DNA of 64,000 nucleotides from Gemmatimonadaceae bacterium. Its GTDB lineage: Bacteria > Gemmatimonadota > Gemmatimonadetes > Gemmatimonadales > Gemmatimonadaceae. Under the pieces are notes generated by a model. It had not been told where the DNA came from, did not search any database, and was given only the letters and a program-made list of their open reading frames with translations. The stretch spans positions 1 through 64,000 of the forward strand of contig JBBJNV010000006.1 in assembly GCA_037721215.1 (NCBI GenBank), in the 5' to 3' direction. Of this stretch, positions 1 to 8,334 are shown one piece after another (within the stretch, counting starts at the first letter, position 1; every line of letters begins with the position of its first letter). The translations under genes and the position numbers were made by a program.

Positions 1-566
1 GATTCACACTCTAGTACCGCGGCACCACCTGAATTTCAACTAGACCTGGGACTCACCCGCGACCAGGTCAGCCTCACTTATCTCGTAACGTACTCCCGAT
101 GCACTATCGTTCTTCGAGGGATGGAGATTCGCTTTCCCCGAACCATCAATTTTACTTCGCTTATTGAACGCAAGCTTGAATCAGAGAGTTCAGCTGGGTC
201 GCGCGAGCGCAAAGGCACGACTCCATAGTCACGCAGACGACCGGAGCACAGGTTCGAACCAAATGCGAAGATAAATACACACTTAGGAGTTTGGCCCCGC
301 TGACGCCTAGTTCAGCTGCAAGCACACGACAACCATTGCGGCGGAGCCGCATCCGAAAAGTGCTTGCCTGCTGCAATGTTCGTTAGCCGGGTGGTGGGTG
401 CTTCCTGAGTTCAATCGCAGGAGACGCCAGGCTTCAATTCGACTATCAGGTATGGATGGGCGCACTGACCAAGTTTTTCACCGAGTGGGTGATCGCTGGG
501 TTTCAATACCATATACAGATCGCGTTGCACACTAAAGTCCCGGATATGATCTGAAAGGAGACCTCG
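1..566. other. no convincing gene
   Basis: No recognisable coding region is visible. One forward frame is open from base 1 to about 225 and could be the 3' end of a gene starting outside the window, but its translation shows no motif I recognise. Short frames on the minus strand look like chance. The stretch is less GC-rich than most of the window, as is the following SGNH gene. A Shine-Dalgarno sequence for that next gene lies at 554-560. Confidence 0.4.
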
Positions 567-1736
567 ATGTCGGAAACTGATGGCGTCTCTATGCGCCGCT
601 TGAGCCTCAAGAAGAAACTCTTTTTCACTTTAATTATGACTGTTATCGGAGGAACTCTCGCGCTGTCGGTTGCTGAAATAATCTTCCGCTACACTTCCAA
701 CTCGAGGTACGACACGCCGGAGACACTGAAGAAGCGGACACTGGAATATGCGCCCGCGCTATTCGCCAGGCACATCTTCCCGCGAAAAGAGCTGCGTGCT
801 ACCAATGAAGATGAAAACAACTTGGTAGAATACTATATCAATGAGAAGGGCTACCGTGGGCGTAATTTCTCAGTCGTTAAACCCGGGGAGACGATTCGAA
901 TAATATTTTATGGAGGGTCTGCCACATTCGATGTTAATCTGCCGGAAGGGCAAGACTGGCCCCATAGAGTTGAAGCCATCCTTAGACTAAACGGCTATCC
1001 GGAGGTGGAGGTCATCAATGCCGGAATCCCGGGGCATGCCTCCTGGGATAGCTTCGGCAGATTGTTTTCCGAGGGGCATCATTTCAATCCTGATTATGTA
1101 GTTTCTAATAATGGGTGGAATGATTTCAGGTATTTCCTGTCGAGTCAGCCGCTCCTCAGGGAGTTCCAGCCCTTGTCTCAGTCATCGAGGAATACTGACC
1201 CGCGCCTCAATTACCGTAGTACTCTTGACCGCTTTCTCTGTGAACACTCTCAATCCTACCTCCGACTACGGTCGCGTTATATCGATTGGCGGCTCGGGAT
1301 CGGCCCGCTCGGGGCGGCATCCAAAGGAGCGCACTCTTCTGAAATCACTGAAACGGCGCTCAGGCAATACTATCTAAACCAGATAATGTTCGTGCACATG
1401 GCGCGAGAGGTAGGCGCTGTGCCGGTCTTGATGACGGAAGCGAGACTAACGGCGCCGACTAATACGGAAAACCAGAAGTCCCGTATAGACCCCTACCTCG
1501 ATTATGTGAAGCTCAACCATCAAGGGCTTCTCAAGGCTTACGACGGGATCGAGGGGACGCTTCGTAAAATATCCGTCGAGAAGAATGTTGAGCTGATAGA
1601 TGTCTCGAGCGATTTGAACGGCAGAGATGAATTTTTCTCCGACGTAGTGCACCTGACCCCAAAAGGTTCGGAAGAACTCGCCCGAGCGACGGCCCAAAAG
1701 TTAATAGAGATTCTCAACGCTAGAAGCCGAAGGTAG
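567..1736 (+). CDS. membrane-anchored SGNH/GDSL-type hydrolase
   Basis: Predicted 389-residue esterase-like protein of the SGNH fold. Residues about 17-40 form one hydrophobic segment after a Lys/Arg-rich start, which fits an N-terminal anchor with the catalytic domain outside the cytoplasm. SGNH blocks are visible: GGSATF with the presumed nucleophile Ser118, the block with NAGIPG, the Asn-containing NNGWND, and the final DVVH with Asp359 and His362. A good ribosome site (AAAGGAG, 554-560) supports the ATG at 567. Such proteins often remove or add acyl groups on surface glycans, and it stands in an island with a polysaccharide exporter, so a role in glycan acylation is plausible but inferred. 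Its base composition is more AT-rich than the genes after 18 kb. Confidence 0.8.
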   Translation: MSETDGVSMRRLSLKKKLFFTLIMTVIGGTLALSVAEIIFRYTSNSRYDTPETLKKRTLEYAPALFARHIFPRKELRATNEDENNLVEYYINEKGYRGRNFSVVKPGETIRIIFYGGSATFDVNLPEGQDWPHRVEAILRLNGYPEVEVINAGIPGHASWDSFGRLFSEGHHFNPDYVVSNNGWNDFRYFLSSQPLLREFQPLSQSSRNTDPRLNYRSTLDRFLCEHSQSYLRLRSRYIDWRLGIGPLGAASKGAHSSEITETALRQYYLNQIMFVHMAREVGAVPVLMTEARLTAPTNTENQKSRIDPYLDYVKLNHQGLLKAYDGIEGTLRKISVEKNVELIDVSSDLNGRDEFFSDVVHLTPKGSEELARATAQKLIEILNARSRR

Positions 1737-1846
1737 TGAACCCCTGAATGAGACAAAAAGTTAAGGAACGTAGATGAATCATATTGCCAGAAATGGAAGC
1801 TGTCATCTCAGGTTCTGCGCGACCGTCAGAAGGTTGGTCATCGAGA

Positions 1847-2149
1847 TCAGGCCCGCAAACCGGTATCCACGCCACATAGGATTTTCCCGGCTAAATTTTC
1901 CCAGAATTCATTCTGCAAGAACCAAAACGAAATGACAAAAGTCGCCGGAATAACTAAGAGCAGGTCCGCAAAAGAGGGGTGAGTCGAAGTAAATTGCGGA
2001 AACAAAATGACGATCGTCGAATAAGGGATTAACAGAAAAAGAGCTTGTCGAAGCGGGTGATACTGCTTCTGTTTTTGAAACAAGTAGGAAAAGCCGACTC
2101 CGAGGAAGAGAGTGATTATGAAGTAAAAAGCGGTGGGCCAGGACCTGAG
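1847..2149 (-). pseudogene. C-terminal fragment of a multi-spanning membrane protein
   Basis: The minus-strand frame ending at 1847 encodes about 95 very hydrophobic residues with three likely membrane segments, in AT-richer DNA than the neighbours. The upstream part of the same open frame (to 2269) is only the shadow of the adjacent IS3 transposase remnant, so the real gene was cut near 2150, where transposase sequence begins. I cannot name the family; a polysaccharide polymerase or flippase would fit the island but nothing proves it. Confidence 0.4.
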
Positions 2150-2545
2150 TTCGTCGCGAAGAAGCTCTCGGCCATCGAGTTGTCGTGAGCATCGCCGACC
2201 GAGCCCTTTGACGGCCTTACTCCCATTTCTCCACATCGTTTGCCGAAAGCAAGCGACGTGTATTGGCATCCGTGATCGGAGTGATGAATCACTTCAGCCG
2301 GCCGGCGTTGTTCGAGCGCCATCTCCAGCGCATCGAGCACCAGCGCGGTCTTGAGATGAGTCGCCATCGCCCAACCGACGATTCGCCGGCTGAATGCATC
2401 GAGGACGACCGAGAGGTAAAGAAATCCCGCCCACGTCGGCACGTAGGTTATGTCAGCCACCCAGAGCTGGTTCACAGCCTTCGCGGTGAAGTCACGATCC
2501 ACCAGGTCAGGAGCAGCCTCAGCTCGCGCTGCTCCTCCTTTCCCA
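2150..2545 (-). mobile_element. IS3-family transposase (OrfB) remnant
   Basis: Minus-strand translation gives an integrase-core segment with the IS3 DDE pattern: WVADITY (first Asp), HHSDHGCQYTS (second Asp) and NSMAESFF (Glu). The protein stops matching directly after ESFFAT, where it runs into the membrane-protein fragment, so its C-terminus is missing. The N-terminal part is also missing: recognisable sequence begins with APDLVDRDF. Just upstream, near 2573-2592, lies GTCCACGAAACGGGGCA, which resembles the terminal repeat of this kind of IS. The element is dead. Confidence 0.75.
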
Positions 2546-2572
2546 TTGTGAACCTCCTCTCTCAAAGAGTGA

Positions 2573-3148
2573 AGTGTCCACGAAACGGGGCAACTCCACA
2601 CGTAATATCACCTACATCAACATTGCCGGAACGCTCTACTATCTCTGCGCTTTCCTGGATGGCTACAGCCGGGTGCTGGTCCACTGGGAGGTCAGGGAAC
2701 GAATGAACTCGGCCGATGTGGAGACCATCGTGCAGCGCGCGAGAGAGAAGTATCCGGCCACGAGTCCACGGATCATTTCTGACAACGGTCGCCAGTTCAT
2801 CGCCAGGGATTTCCGGGAATTCATCAGGTCTCGGGAATGACACACGTGAGAACCTCGCCCTATTATCCCCCAGTCGAACGGAAAGATGGAACGCTGGGAT
2901 CAGACATTGAAGGTCACCACGATTCGGCCAAAGGCACCTGGCTCACTGGAAGAAGCGCGGCGGGTTGTGTCGCCGCCTTCGTCGAGTACTACAATACCGA
3001 GCGGCTTCACAGCTCGATCGGCTACATCACGCCGGCCGACAAGCTCAGAGGAACAGAGAACGAAGTATGGGAAGCCCGAGACCGGAAAGTCGAGGCCGCG
3101 AGGGAGCGGCCCGGGCAGCGCCGCGAACAGATGGCTGCCACAGTCTAA
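2573..3148 (+). mobile_element. second IS3-like transposase remnant, frameshifted
   Basis: Plus-strand integrase-core pieces in several frames form one broken transposase: TYINIAGTLYYL, then IISDNGRQF (second Asp), then YYP and SNGKMERW (catalytic Glu), then YYNTERLHSSIGYITPADK. The frame changes near 2830, again around 2870-2880, and again near 2970, so at least three indels are needed. Sequence upstream of TYI, including the first catalytic Asp, is lost. It lies head to head with the other IS3 remnant but is not the same element, since the two sequences differ strongly. Non-functional. Confidence 0.75.
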
Positions 3149-3389
3149 CACCAAATCCAACAGAGTCACATTTCCGCTGAACCAATCCAGCACGTCCGGA
3201 AGATGCTACTGCACCCGCGTGAAGCCACAACAGATCCGGTCGCGAGCGCATGAAGTGGAGGCGATACCTCAGGCACCAGCATGTGACGGAAAGCGTCCTC
3301 GAGAAACCGCCGCGCCTCCGGCACATTTGTGGTCACCGACAATTGACGTCCACCGAACTCGATGAACAGTTCGGTGCCTGGCGAAGCGC

Positions 3390-4592
3390 TCACTCCGATG
3401 CCGCCGGTCTCGAGCGCAGGACATTGCTGAGCGCGCGCCGTCCCAGCCGTAGCGGGCGACTGATCCACGCGAACGGGCCTGCACCGCTATCGTTTTCGGT
3501 CGGTACAAGGAATACGCGGACAAGCGTCGCGACCTGGTCAGTCCTGCGCTCGCGCGACCTTGCCCAGAAAATCAGAGGCCGCAGGCGAAAGTCGAGCCGG
3601 GCGGTCCAGCCGGCTCGCGAGTCTCGCTTCTCCGTCAATCCGAGCCTCATCGAGACCTGCGCGGCAAGCCGTGCGGCCTCCGGGTCGCTGAACGGGACAC
3701 GACTGACAAAGGGTCCATTCATTTCGCCGATGACATCCCGGGCTACACGAAGAGCCAGCTCGAGAATCCTTTTCGCATTCGCACGTTCCGCAAGCGCGAG
3801 AACAGCATCCGCCTCGCCGCTGTCGAGACGCTCGGCGAGCTGCACGATATCGCAGATCCAGCGAATTCGCTCCCACTCGTGCTTAGTTCCGTGCGCGCAG
3901 AGGAACATGAAGAGATGCGCCGGCCCAAGCACTCGCAACTCCGCGCCGGCGCAGGGAACGAGCCGTGAAGTGCTCCACAGCTCGGCCTCGCCAATGTCGA
4001 AGCGCAGGTGTTTCGAAAGGAGTGCCCAGTGCAGCTCTACCTTGATGTTCTCGCGCGAGAACTCGAGGGCGTGCTGATCGCTAATGAGTCGCCGCTCGCT
4101 CGAAGGCGAATAGTCGCGAGCGTAGCCGAGTGCGAGAAGGAGGTCCCGCGCGCTGGCGAGGTCCTGCTTCCTTACGAGAAGATCGATATCGGCAAAAGTG
4201 CGAAACGAAGGATTGCCATAGGCGGCGATTGCAACCGCCGGGCCCTTGAGAATGATCAGGTCGATCCGGCGATCTGTAAACCTGTCGGCGAGGTCAACGA
4301 GCACAAGCGTGCCTGAGAGGGCTTCCGTGCGCGCGTGCTGCTCGTGTACAGCTGCCCTTTTCAGAATGGGTTCAGCCAGCGTATCGCTGAAATGGGTACG
4401 CAGATTCGACATCACGACCGGCTCAACATCCCAAGCAGCGGCCTGCGAGAAGAACGCATCCCACGCAACGGCCTGTGAGAAGAACGCATCCCACGCCGTC
4501 ATGTCATCGATCGCCGCGCGGATGGCATGGAGGCGATCTTCCGGAAGCGGGGTGCGCGACAGCGCCAGGACTAGGTCTTCCACGGGCCTCAT
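3390..4592 (-). CDS. nucleotidyltransferase family protein (PF14907-like)
   Basis: A 400-residue protein with the nucleotidyltransferase core of the NTP_transf_5 family: LKGPAVA at about 115-121, then YGNPSFRTFADIDLLV with the metal-binding Asp135-x-Asp137 pair. In characterised relatives from lasso-peptide clusters (pseudomycoidin type), such enzymes act after an HPr-kinase-like kinase and add sugars to the phosphorylated peptide C-terminus; many others stand beside asparagine-synthetase-type and PqqD genes. Here it lies about 3.7 kb before the amidotransferase/PqqD/kinase cluster, with an IS256 remnant and Wzm/Wzt in between, so partnership is likely but not shown. Residues 33-52 contain a perfect 10-residue tandem duplication followed by a partial third copy. 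The ATG at 4592 is the natural start. Confidence 0.75.
   Translation of the reverse strand: MRPVEDLVLALSRTPLPEDRLHAIRAAIDDMTAWDAFFSQAVAWDAFFSQAAAWDVEPVVMSNLRTHFSDTLAEPILKRAAVHEQHARTEALSGTLVLVDLADRFTDRRIDLIILKGPAVAIAAYGNPSFRTFADIDLLVRKQDLASARDLLLALGYARDYSPSSERRLISDQHALEFSRENIKVELHWALLSKHLRFDIGEAELWSTSRLVPCAGAELRVLGPAHLFMFLCAHGTKHEWERIRWICDIVQLAERLDSGEADAVLALAERANAKRILELALRVARDVIGEMNGPFVSRVPFSDPEAARLAAQVSMRLGLTEKRDSRAGWTARLDFRLRPLIFWARSRERRTDQVATLVRVFLVPTENDSGAGPFAWISRPLRLGRRALSNVLRSRPAASE
4441..4500. repeat. 30-bp tandem duplication inside the nucleotidyltransferase gene
   Basis: Two head-to-tail 30-bp units (4441-4470 and 4471-4500) share the segment AGAAGAACGCATCCCACGC and differ at only a few bases. 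In the protein they give AWDAFFSQAV and AWDAFFSQAA, followed by another AWD. The unit length keeps frame, so the gene stays open. This is a recent slippage-type or unequal-exchange duplication. Confidence 0.9.
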
Positions 4593-4787
4593 GCGATTGA
4601 AGATACTCCAGACTGGGGGCCTTTGTGCCGGCGCCAGCCAGGAGGCGCTGGCTGTTTTATATTGGAAGCACTCGTTGAAGCAGTTCCACTTCCCGTCAGG
4701 ACAACCGGTGCAGTTCGTTCACGCTCATAGATCTCCTGGCGCTCGGCCCTCGGCTGGTCGGCGCGACACTCCTCTGAGCCGGAGGCG

Positions 4788-5476
4788 GCGCTGCTGGTAC
4801 TGGGAGGGGCACTCTCGAATGGTGAGAAAGTCGTCCTCGCCGTCGAGAGCGGCCAACGGGAATCGAGCGAGAGTTGGGGAGCCCTTCTGCGTGACCTGAA
4901 AGCGCGAGGACTTCGCTCACCGAAGTTGACGATTGCAGACGGGCACCTGGGAATATGGAGCGCACTGGCGAGTGTGTACCCGTCGTCAGCAGAGCAGTGC
5001 TGCTGGAATCACAGGACGCGGAACGCGCTTGATGTGGTCTCGCTGAAGCACCAGCCGGATTTAAAGAGGAAACTCCAGGAGATCGCATCGGCCCCGACGC
5101 GCACGGAATGCGAACGGTCGAAGCGCGAGTTTGCAAAAGCGTACGCGCGTGTCATCCGAAAGCGGCTGAACGGCTGGAACGCGACTGGGAGCGAATGGTA
5201 ACCTTCTACAACTTTCCGGCCGCACACTGGAAGCACCTGCGCACGACAGACATCGTAGAGTCACCGTTTGCGGCGGTGAGACTCCGCACCGGAGCAGCGA
5301 ATAGATGCAAGAAGGGGGGAAACGCGACCGCGCTGATCTGGAGGATGCTCCTCGTCGTCGAGCAGAACTTCCGGAAGCTGAACGCACCGCACCTGCTGTC
5401 GGAAGTTAATGCTGGAATCGAATACACGACGAGATCTCGTGCCGTCACTAACACCCGAGAGCAGCTCGCCGCCTGA
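4788..5476 (+). mobile_element. IS256-family (mutator) transposase remnant, frameshifted
   Basis: The C-terminal half of an IS256-type transposase is readable: KLTIADGHLGIW (second Asp region), CCWNHRTRNALD, ERLERDWERMVTFYNFPAAHW, HLRTTDIVESPFAAVRLRT (catalytic Glu region) and LNAPHL. The frame changes around 5110-5160, and the N-terminal half with the first catalytic Asp is absent. It lies directly upstream (in minus-strand terms) of the nucleotidyltransferase start and before the exporter genes. Inactive. Confidence 0.85.
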
Positions 5477-5858
5477 CGCTCATCTACAAACCAAATGACA
5501 AGACCTCCACCCAGACATCGTATTGGCCAAAGTATGGCGGCAAACTCACCGATGGACTCAATCACGCCGAATTTCTGGAGCCAAGCTACACGCCATCGTA
5601 TTACGATAAGCACATTGTTGCGATGCACTTTTATCATAACCTCATTTTCATCTACAAGGGCATCAACGATGAGGGAAGTAACTGTGCGCGAACGGTGAGC
5701 TACGGTGCTGATCTGCATGCCAGCAGTAGTCCCCGGGATGTTAGATCGACATCTGCCGCGCGGCCAGCATGCCCAGGGACAATGATACTGCCTGGAGGGG
5801 GTTCAACCTCCAGGCTGCGCTCTAGCAACCCTACTAACAGAGTTCGACAGGCAAATCC
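5477..5858 (+). other. gap with a possible gene fragment
   Basis: No complete gene. One plus frame is open from 5479 to 5862, and its first 70 or so codons read like real protein, for example YWPKYGGKLTDGLNHAEF and MHFYHNLIFIYKGIND. The later part looks non-coding. It may be the remnant of a secreted or carbohydrate-active protein cut by IS insertion; I cannot assign a family. The promoter for the exporter genes should lie in the second half but I see no clear consensus boxes. Confidence 0.3.
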
Positions 5859-6731
5859 TTGAGCGAATCATCACGTCCAGACGAGTCGCTACGAATTCGT
5901 GTTACGACTCCGCAGCAGGCACGCGCCCCGTTTCGAGGAGTAGTCTGTGATTTAAGGGCCAACTTCAAGCAAGCCAGTGTCCTGGCGTGGACTCTTTTCC
6001 GCCGGGATGTCAGTGCCGAACACCGTCAAAGTCTGCTCGGTTACTTCTGGCTGCTTCTGCCCCCGGTTGCGAGCACCTTGGTGTGGGTGTTCCTGACGAG
6101 CCAGAGGGTTATCACGATCGACTCGGCCGGTGTACCCTATCCATTATTCGCTTTGACAGGCACCGCTCTCTGGACCGCATTCAACAGCGGCGTTATGGGC
6201 ACGTTGACCGCGCTGTCTGGCGCCAGAATGCTTCTGCCGAAAGTGAACTTTCCGCACGAAGCGCTGGTCTACTCAGCGCTACTCAAATCCGGCCTCGATA
6301 TGCTGATTGCCGCCATCCTCGTGGGAGTTGCTGTGCTTCTATTGGGGTACAAGCTGAGGCCCGAGTTCGCCTTATTTTGTATGGCGCTCCTGATCAATGC
6401 GATCGTTGGCGCAGCCCTTGGACTTGTCGCCCTGCCTATCTCGGCCCTTTATCCGGACATTTCAAAGGGAATTCAGTTCGTTCTGCGGTTTGGTTTTTTT
6501 CTGACGCCCGTTATATACGCCGTGCCTGCAAGCGGGGCCGCACGAACGCTGATGCTTGCCAATCCCGTTACCCCGATAATCACCACCGGAAGGGCTTGGC
6601 TGACGGGGTCAAGCGAGGCCATGCCCGCAGCCTTCGCTGTTGTGAGCATCAGCAGCCTCGGTATCCTCCTTGCCGGGCTGGTGCTGTTCAAGATCGCACT
6701 TCCCTTCCTCACCGAGCGCTTGGGCTCATGA
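5859..6731 (+). CDS. wzm: polysaccharide ABC exporter, permease subunit (Wzm-type)
   Basis: A 290-residue ABC-2-type membrane protein with about six hydrophobic segments. The typical Wzm/TagG signature is present: LFRRDVSAEHRQSLLGYFWLL before the first helix, and a C-terminal FFLTPVIYA motif. It should pair with the following ATPase to export an undecaprenyl-linked polysaccharide (O-antigen or capsule type) across the inner membrane. It probably begins with TTG at 5859; the ribosome site is weak, so the start is uncertain. The stop overlaps the next ATG by four bases (ATGA), which implies translational coupling. The glycosyltransferases normally found next to such pairs are missing or truncated here. 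Confidence 0.85.
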   Translation: MSESSRPDESLRIRVTTPQQARAPFRGVVCDLRANFKQASVLAWTLFRRDVSAEHRQSLLGYFWLLLPPVASTLVWVFLTSQRVITIDSAGVPYPLFALTGTALWTAFNSGVMGTLTALSGARMLLPKVNFPHEALVYSALLKSGLDMLIAAILVGVAVLLLGYKLRPEFALFCMALLINAIVGAALGLVALPISALYPDISKGIQFVLRFGFFLTPVIYAVPASGAARTLMLANPVTPIITTGRAWLTGSSEAMPAAFAVVSISSLGILLAGLVLFKIALPFLTERLGS

Positions 6732-7987
6732 CTGAGCCAGCCCTCGCCGTGGCCGAGCATGTCTCCAAGAAGTTCTGTCGTTCACTTCACCGCTCTCTAT
6801 GGTACGGATTGCACGACCTGACATCGGCAATTCTCCCATGGCACCGTGGCAATATGGGCCGGGGACCAAACGACGAAGCCGCGCGACCGCTTCGCACCGA
6901 GGAGTTCTGGGCTCTGAGAGACGTCTCCTTCGAGTTGCACCGGGGTGATTGCCTCGGGGTCATTGGCCACAACGGTGCCGGCAAATCCACGCTAATCAAG
7001 CTGGTCAACGGGCTCATTACGCCAGACACTGGGCGGCTGACAACGCGTGGGCGGGTATGCGCATTGATCGAGCTCAGCGCCGGCTTCGACCCGATCCTCA
7101 CCGGGCGGGAGAACATTTACAATCAGGCCACGCTGCTTGGCTTCAGCCGGGAGGAAACACGACGCAAATTCGATTCGATCGTCGATTTCGCTGATATCGG
7201 TGAATTTCTTGACACTCCGTTGCGGAACTACAGCACCGGAATGGCTATGAGGCTCGGCTTTGCTGTCGCCGCACATCTGGAGCCCGACGTCCTGATCATC
7301 GACGAAGTGTTGGCAGTTGGGGATATATCCTTTCGATGCAAGTGCATGAATGCAATCGGCCAGCTCCTCCAGACGTCCGCAGTCATCTTTGTCTCTCATG
7401 CCATGCCGAACATCGTGCGCCTGTGCAATGAGCTGATCGTGCTGGATCGGGGACAAGTCACTTATCACGGCCGGGATCTGGCCCGGGGTATCGGGCAGTA
7501 TCAGGCGCTGTTCCAGGGAGCCCCTCAGAGCGTAAGCGGATCCGGCGAAGTCGTCGTCAGGAAACTGTCAATTGACAGCGGTGACTCGCATGCAGACCTG
7601 GGGGGAACATGCTCCGTTTCTTATGGAGCCGAGTTACGTATCACCGTGACGATCGATTCGATCGACCACCTGGAGGGAACACGAATCCAGTTTGTACTCT
7701 GGAACGCGGAGATGCTTCCCGTCCTTGACGTCGTTGCAGAAAACCTGGAAGGGACGTATATCGATCTGACAGAGAGCCGTCTGATGCAAGTGACCGCATT
7801 CGTGCCGCAAACGGAGTTGAATGGCGGCAAATATACATTAAGCATCATCGCTGAAGCTCGGGAGCACACCAGAACCTATTGCAGGCATGACAACGCCGCT
7901 TACCTCCAAGTGGATGCGGAGACAACCAGCGGTGCCCATTTCTTGACGGTGGCCGAATGGAGCCAGCAAAAGGCGACGGGCAGCTGA
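6728..7987 (+). CDS. wzt: polysaccharide ABC exporter, ATPase subunit (Wzt-type)
   Basis: A 419-residue ATPase. Walker A is GHNGAGKST (80-88), the signature is YSTGM (168-172), Walker B is DVLIIDE (187-193) and the H-loop His is at 224. After about residue 265 there is a further 150-residue beta-rich domain, as in Wzt proteins that recognise the modified end of the exported glycan. That domain suggests this system exports a terminally capped polysaccharide. The gene overlaps its permease by four bases. Codon use is similar in both genes, so they moved as a unit. A small frame at 7957 overlaps its end. Confidence 0.88.
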   Translation: MTEPALAVAEHVSKKFCRSLHRSLWYGLHDLTSAILPWHRGNMGRGPNDEAARPLRTEEFWALRDVSFELHRGDCLGVIGHNGAGKSTLIKLVNGLITPDTGRLTTRGRVCALIELSAGFDPILTGRENIYNQATLLGFSREETRRKFDSIVDFADIGEFLDTPLRNYSTGMAMRLGFAVAAHLEPDVLIIDEVLAVGDISFRCKCMNAIGQLLQTSAVIFVSHAMPNIVRLCNELIVLDRGQVTYHGRDLARGIGQYQALFQGAPQSVSGSGEVVVRKLSIDSGDSHADLGGTCSVSYGAELRITVTIDSIDHLEGTRIQFVLWNAEMLPVLDVVAENLEGTYIDLTESRLMQVTAFVPQTELNGGKYTLSIIAEAREHTRTYCRHDNAAYLQVDAETTSGAHFLTVAEWSQQKATGS

Positions 7988-8334
7988 GCGCTTCGTCCGC
8001 GCGGCGCAGGGTCATCTCGAGAGTCGCAGGCGACAATGCCTTGCGCCGCGTCGATGCGATTCGCCACGAGCTTCGATATGGACCTCCAGCCGCGTGGGGA
8101 CGTTGGAGGGAGAAGCGCCTGTCGGCACGGAAGCGGCGGATTCTCGCTGGCTGGCTGGAAAGTCATGGAGCGAACCCTCCTGAGGTCCTTCTTGGAGCTA
8201 ACGTCAATCGATCGGATGGAATTAGGAATCACGTTCTTGGCATTTTCAAGTATGCCCAGCGCGACCGCGCGGTTCGAGTAGCGCCGCAGTCCCGGAGTCA
8301 CCTTTTAATCGAAGATCTACGATGTGCGGAATAG
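7957..8334 (+). CDS. small protein, perhaps the N-terminus of a truncated glycosyltransferase
   Basis: A 125-residue frame begins at an ATG inside the end of wzt and runs into the asparagine-synthetase gene. Basic, Arg-rich sequence precedes a segment GANVNRSDGIRNHVLGIFKY that looks like the first Rossmann strand and loop of a family-4 glycosyltransferase. Such a gene is what usually follows wzt. The reading then ends abruptly where the next cluster starts, so I suspect a truncation at an integration or rearrangement boundary near 8.3 kb. It may also be a chance frame. If it is not a gene, 7988-8321 holds nothing else that I can see. Confidence 0.35.
   Translation: MEPAKGDGQLSASSARRRVISRVAGDNALRRVDAIRHELRYGPPAAWGRWREKRLSARKRRILAGWLESHGANPPEVLLGANVNRSDGIRNHVLGIFKYAQRDRAVRVAPQSRSHLLIEDLRCAE

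Noticed and set aside
155-270. tRNA-like segment with GTTCAGCTGGG and GGTTCGAACC
   Set aside because: The D-arm-like and T-arm-like strings are present, but no complementary anticodon stem or acceptor stem can be drawn at the right distances.
3250-4077. 275-codon plus-strand open frame antisense to the nucleotidyltransferase
   Set aside because: Composition is Arg/Ser-rich without any domain, and the minus strand encodes a clear conserved protein over the same bases.
5987-7987. A 666-codon plus-strand open frame starting inside wzm
   Set aside because: Only its second part (from 6728) is a gene; the first 247 codons are the out-of-frame shadow of the permease.
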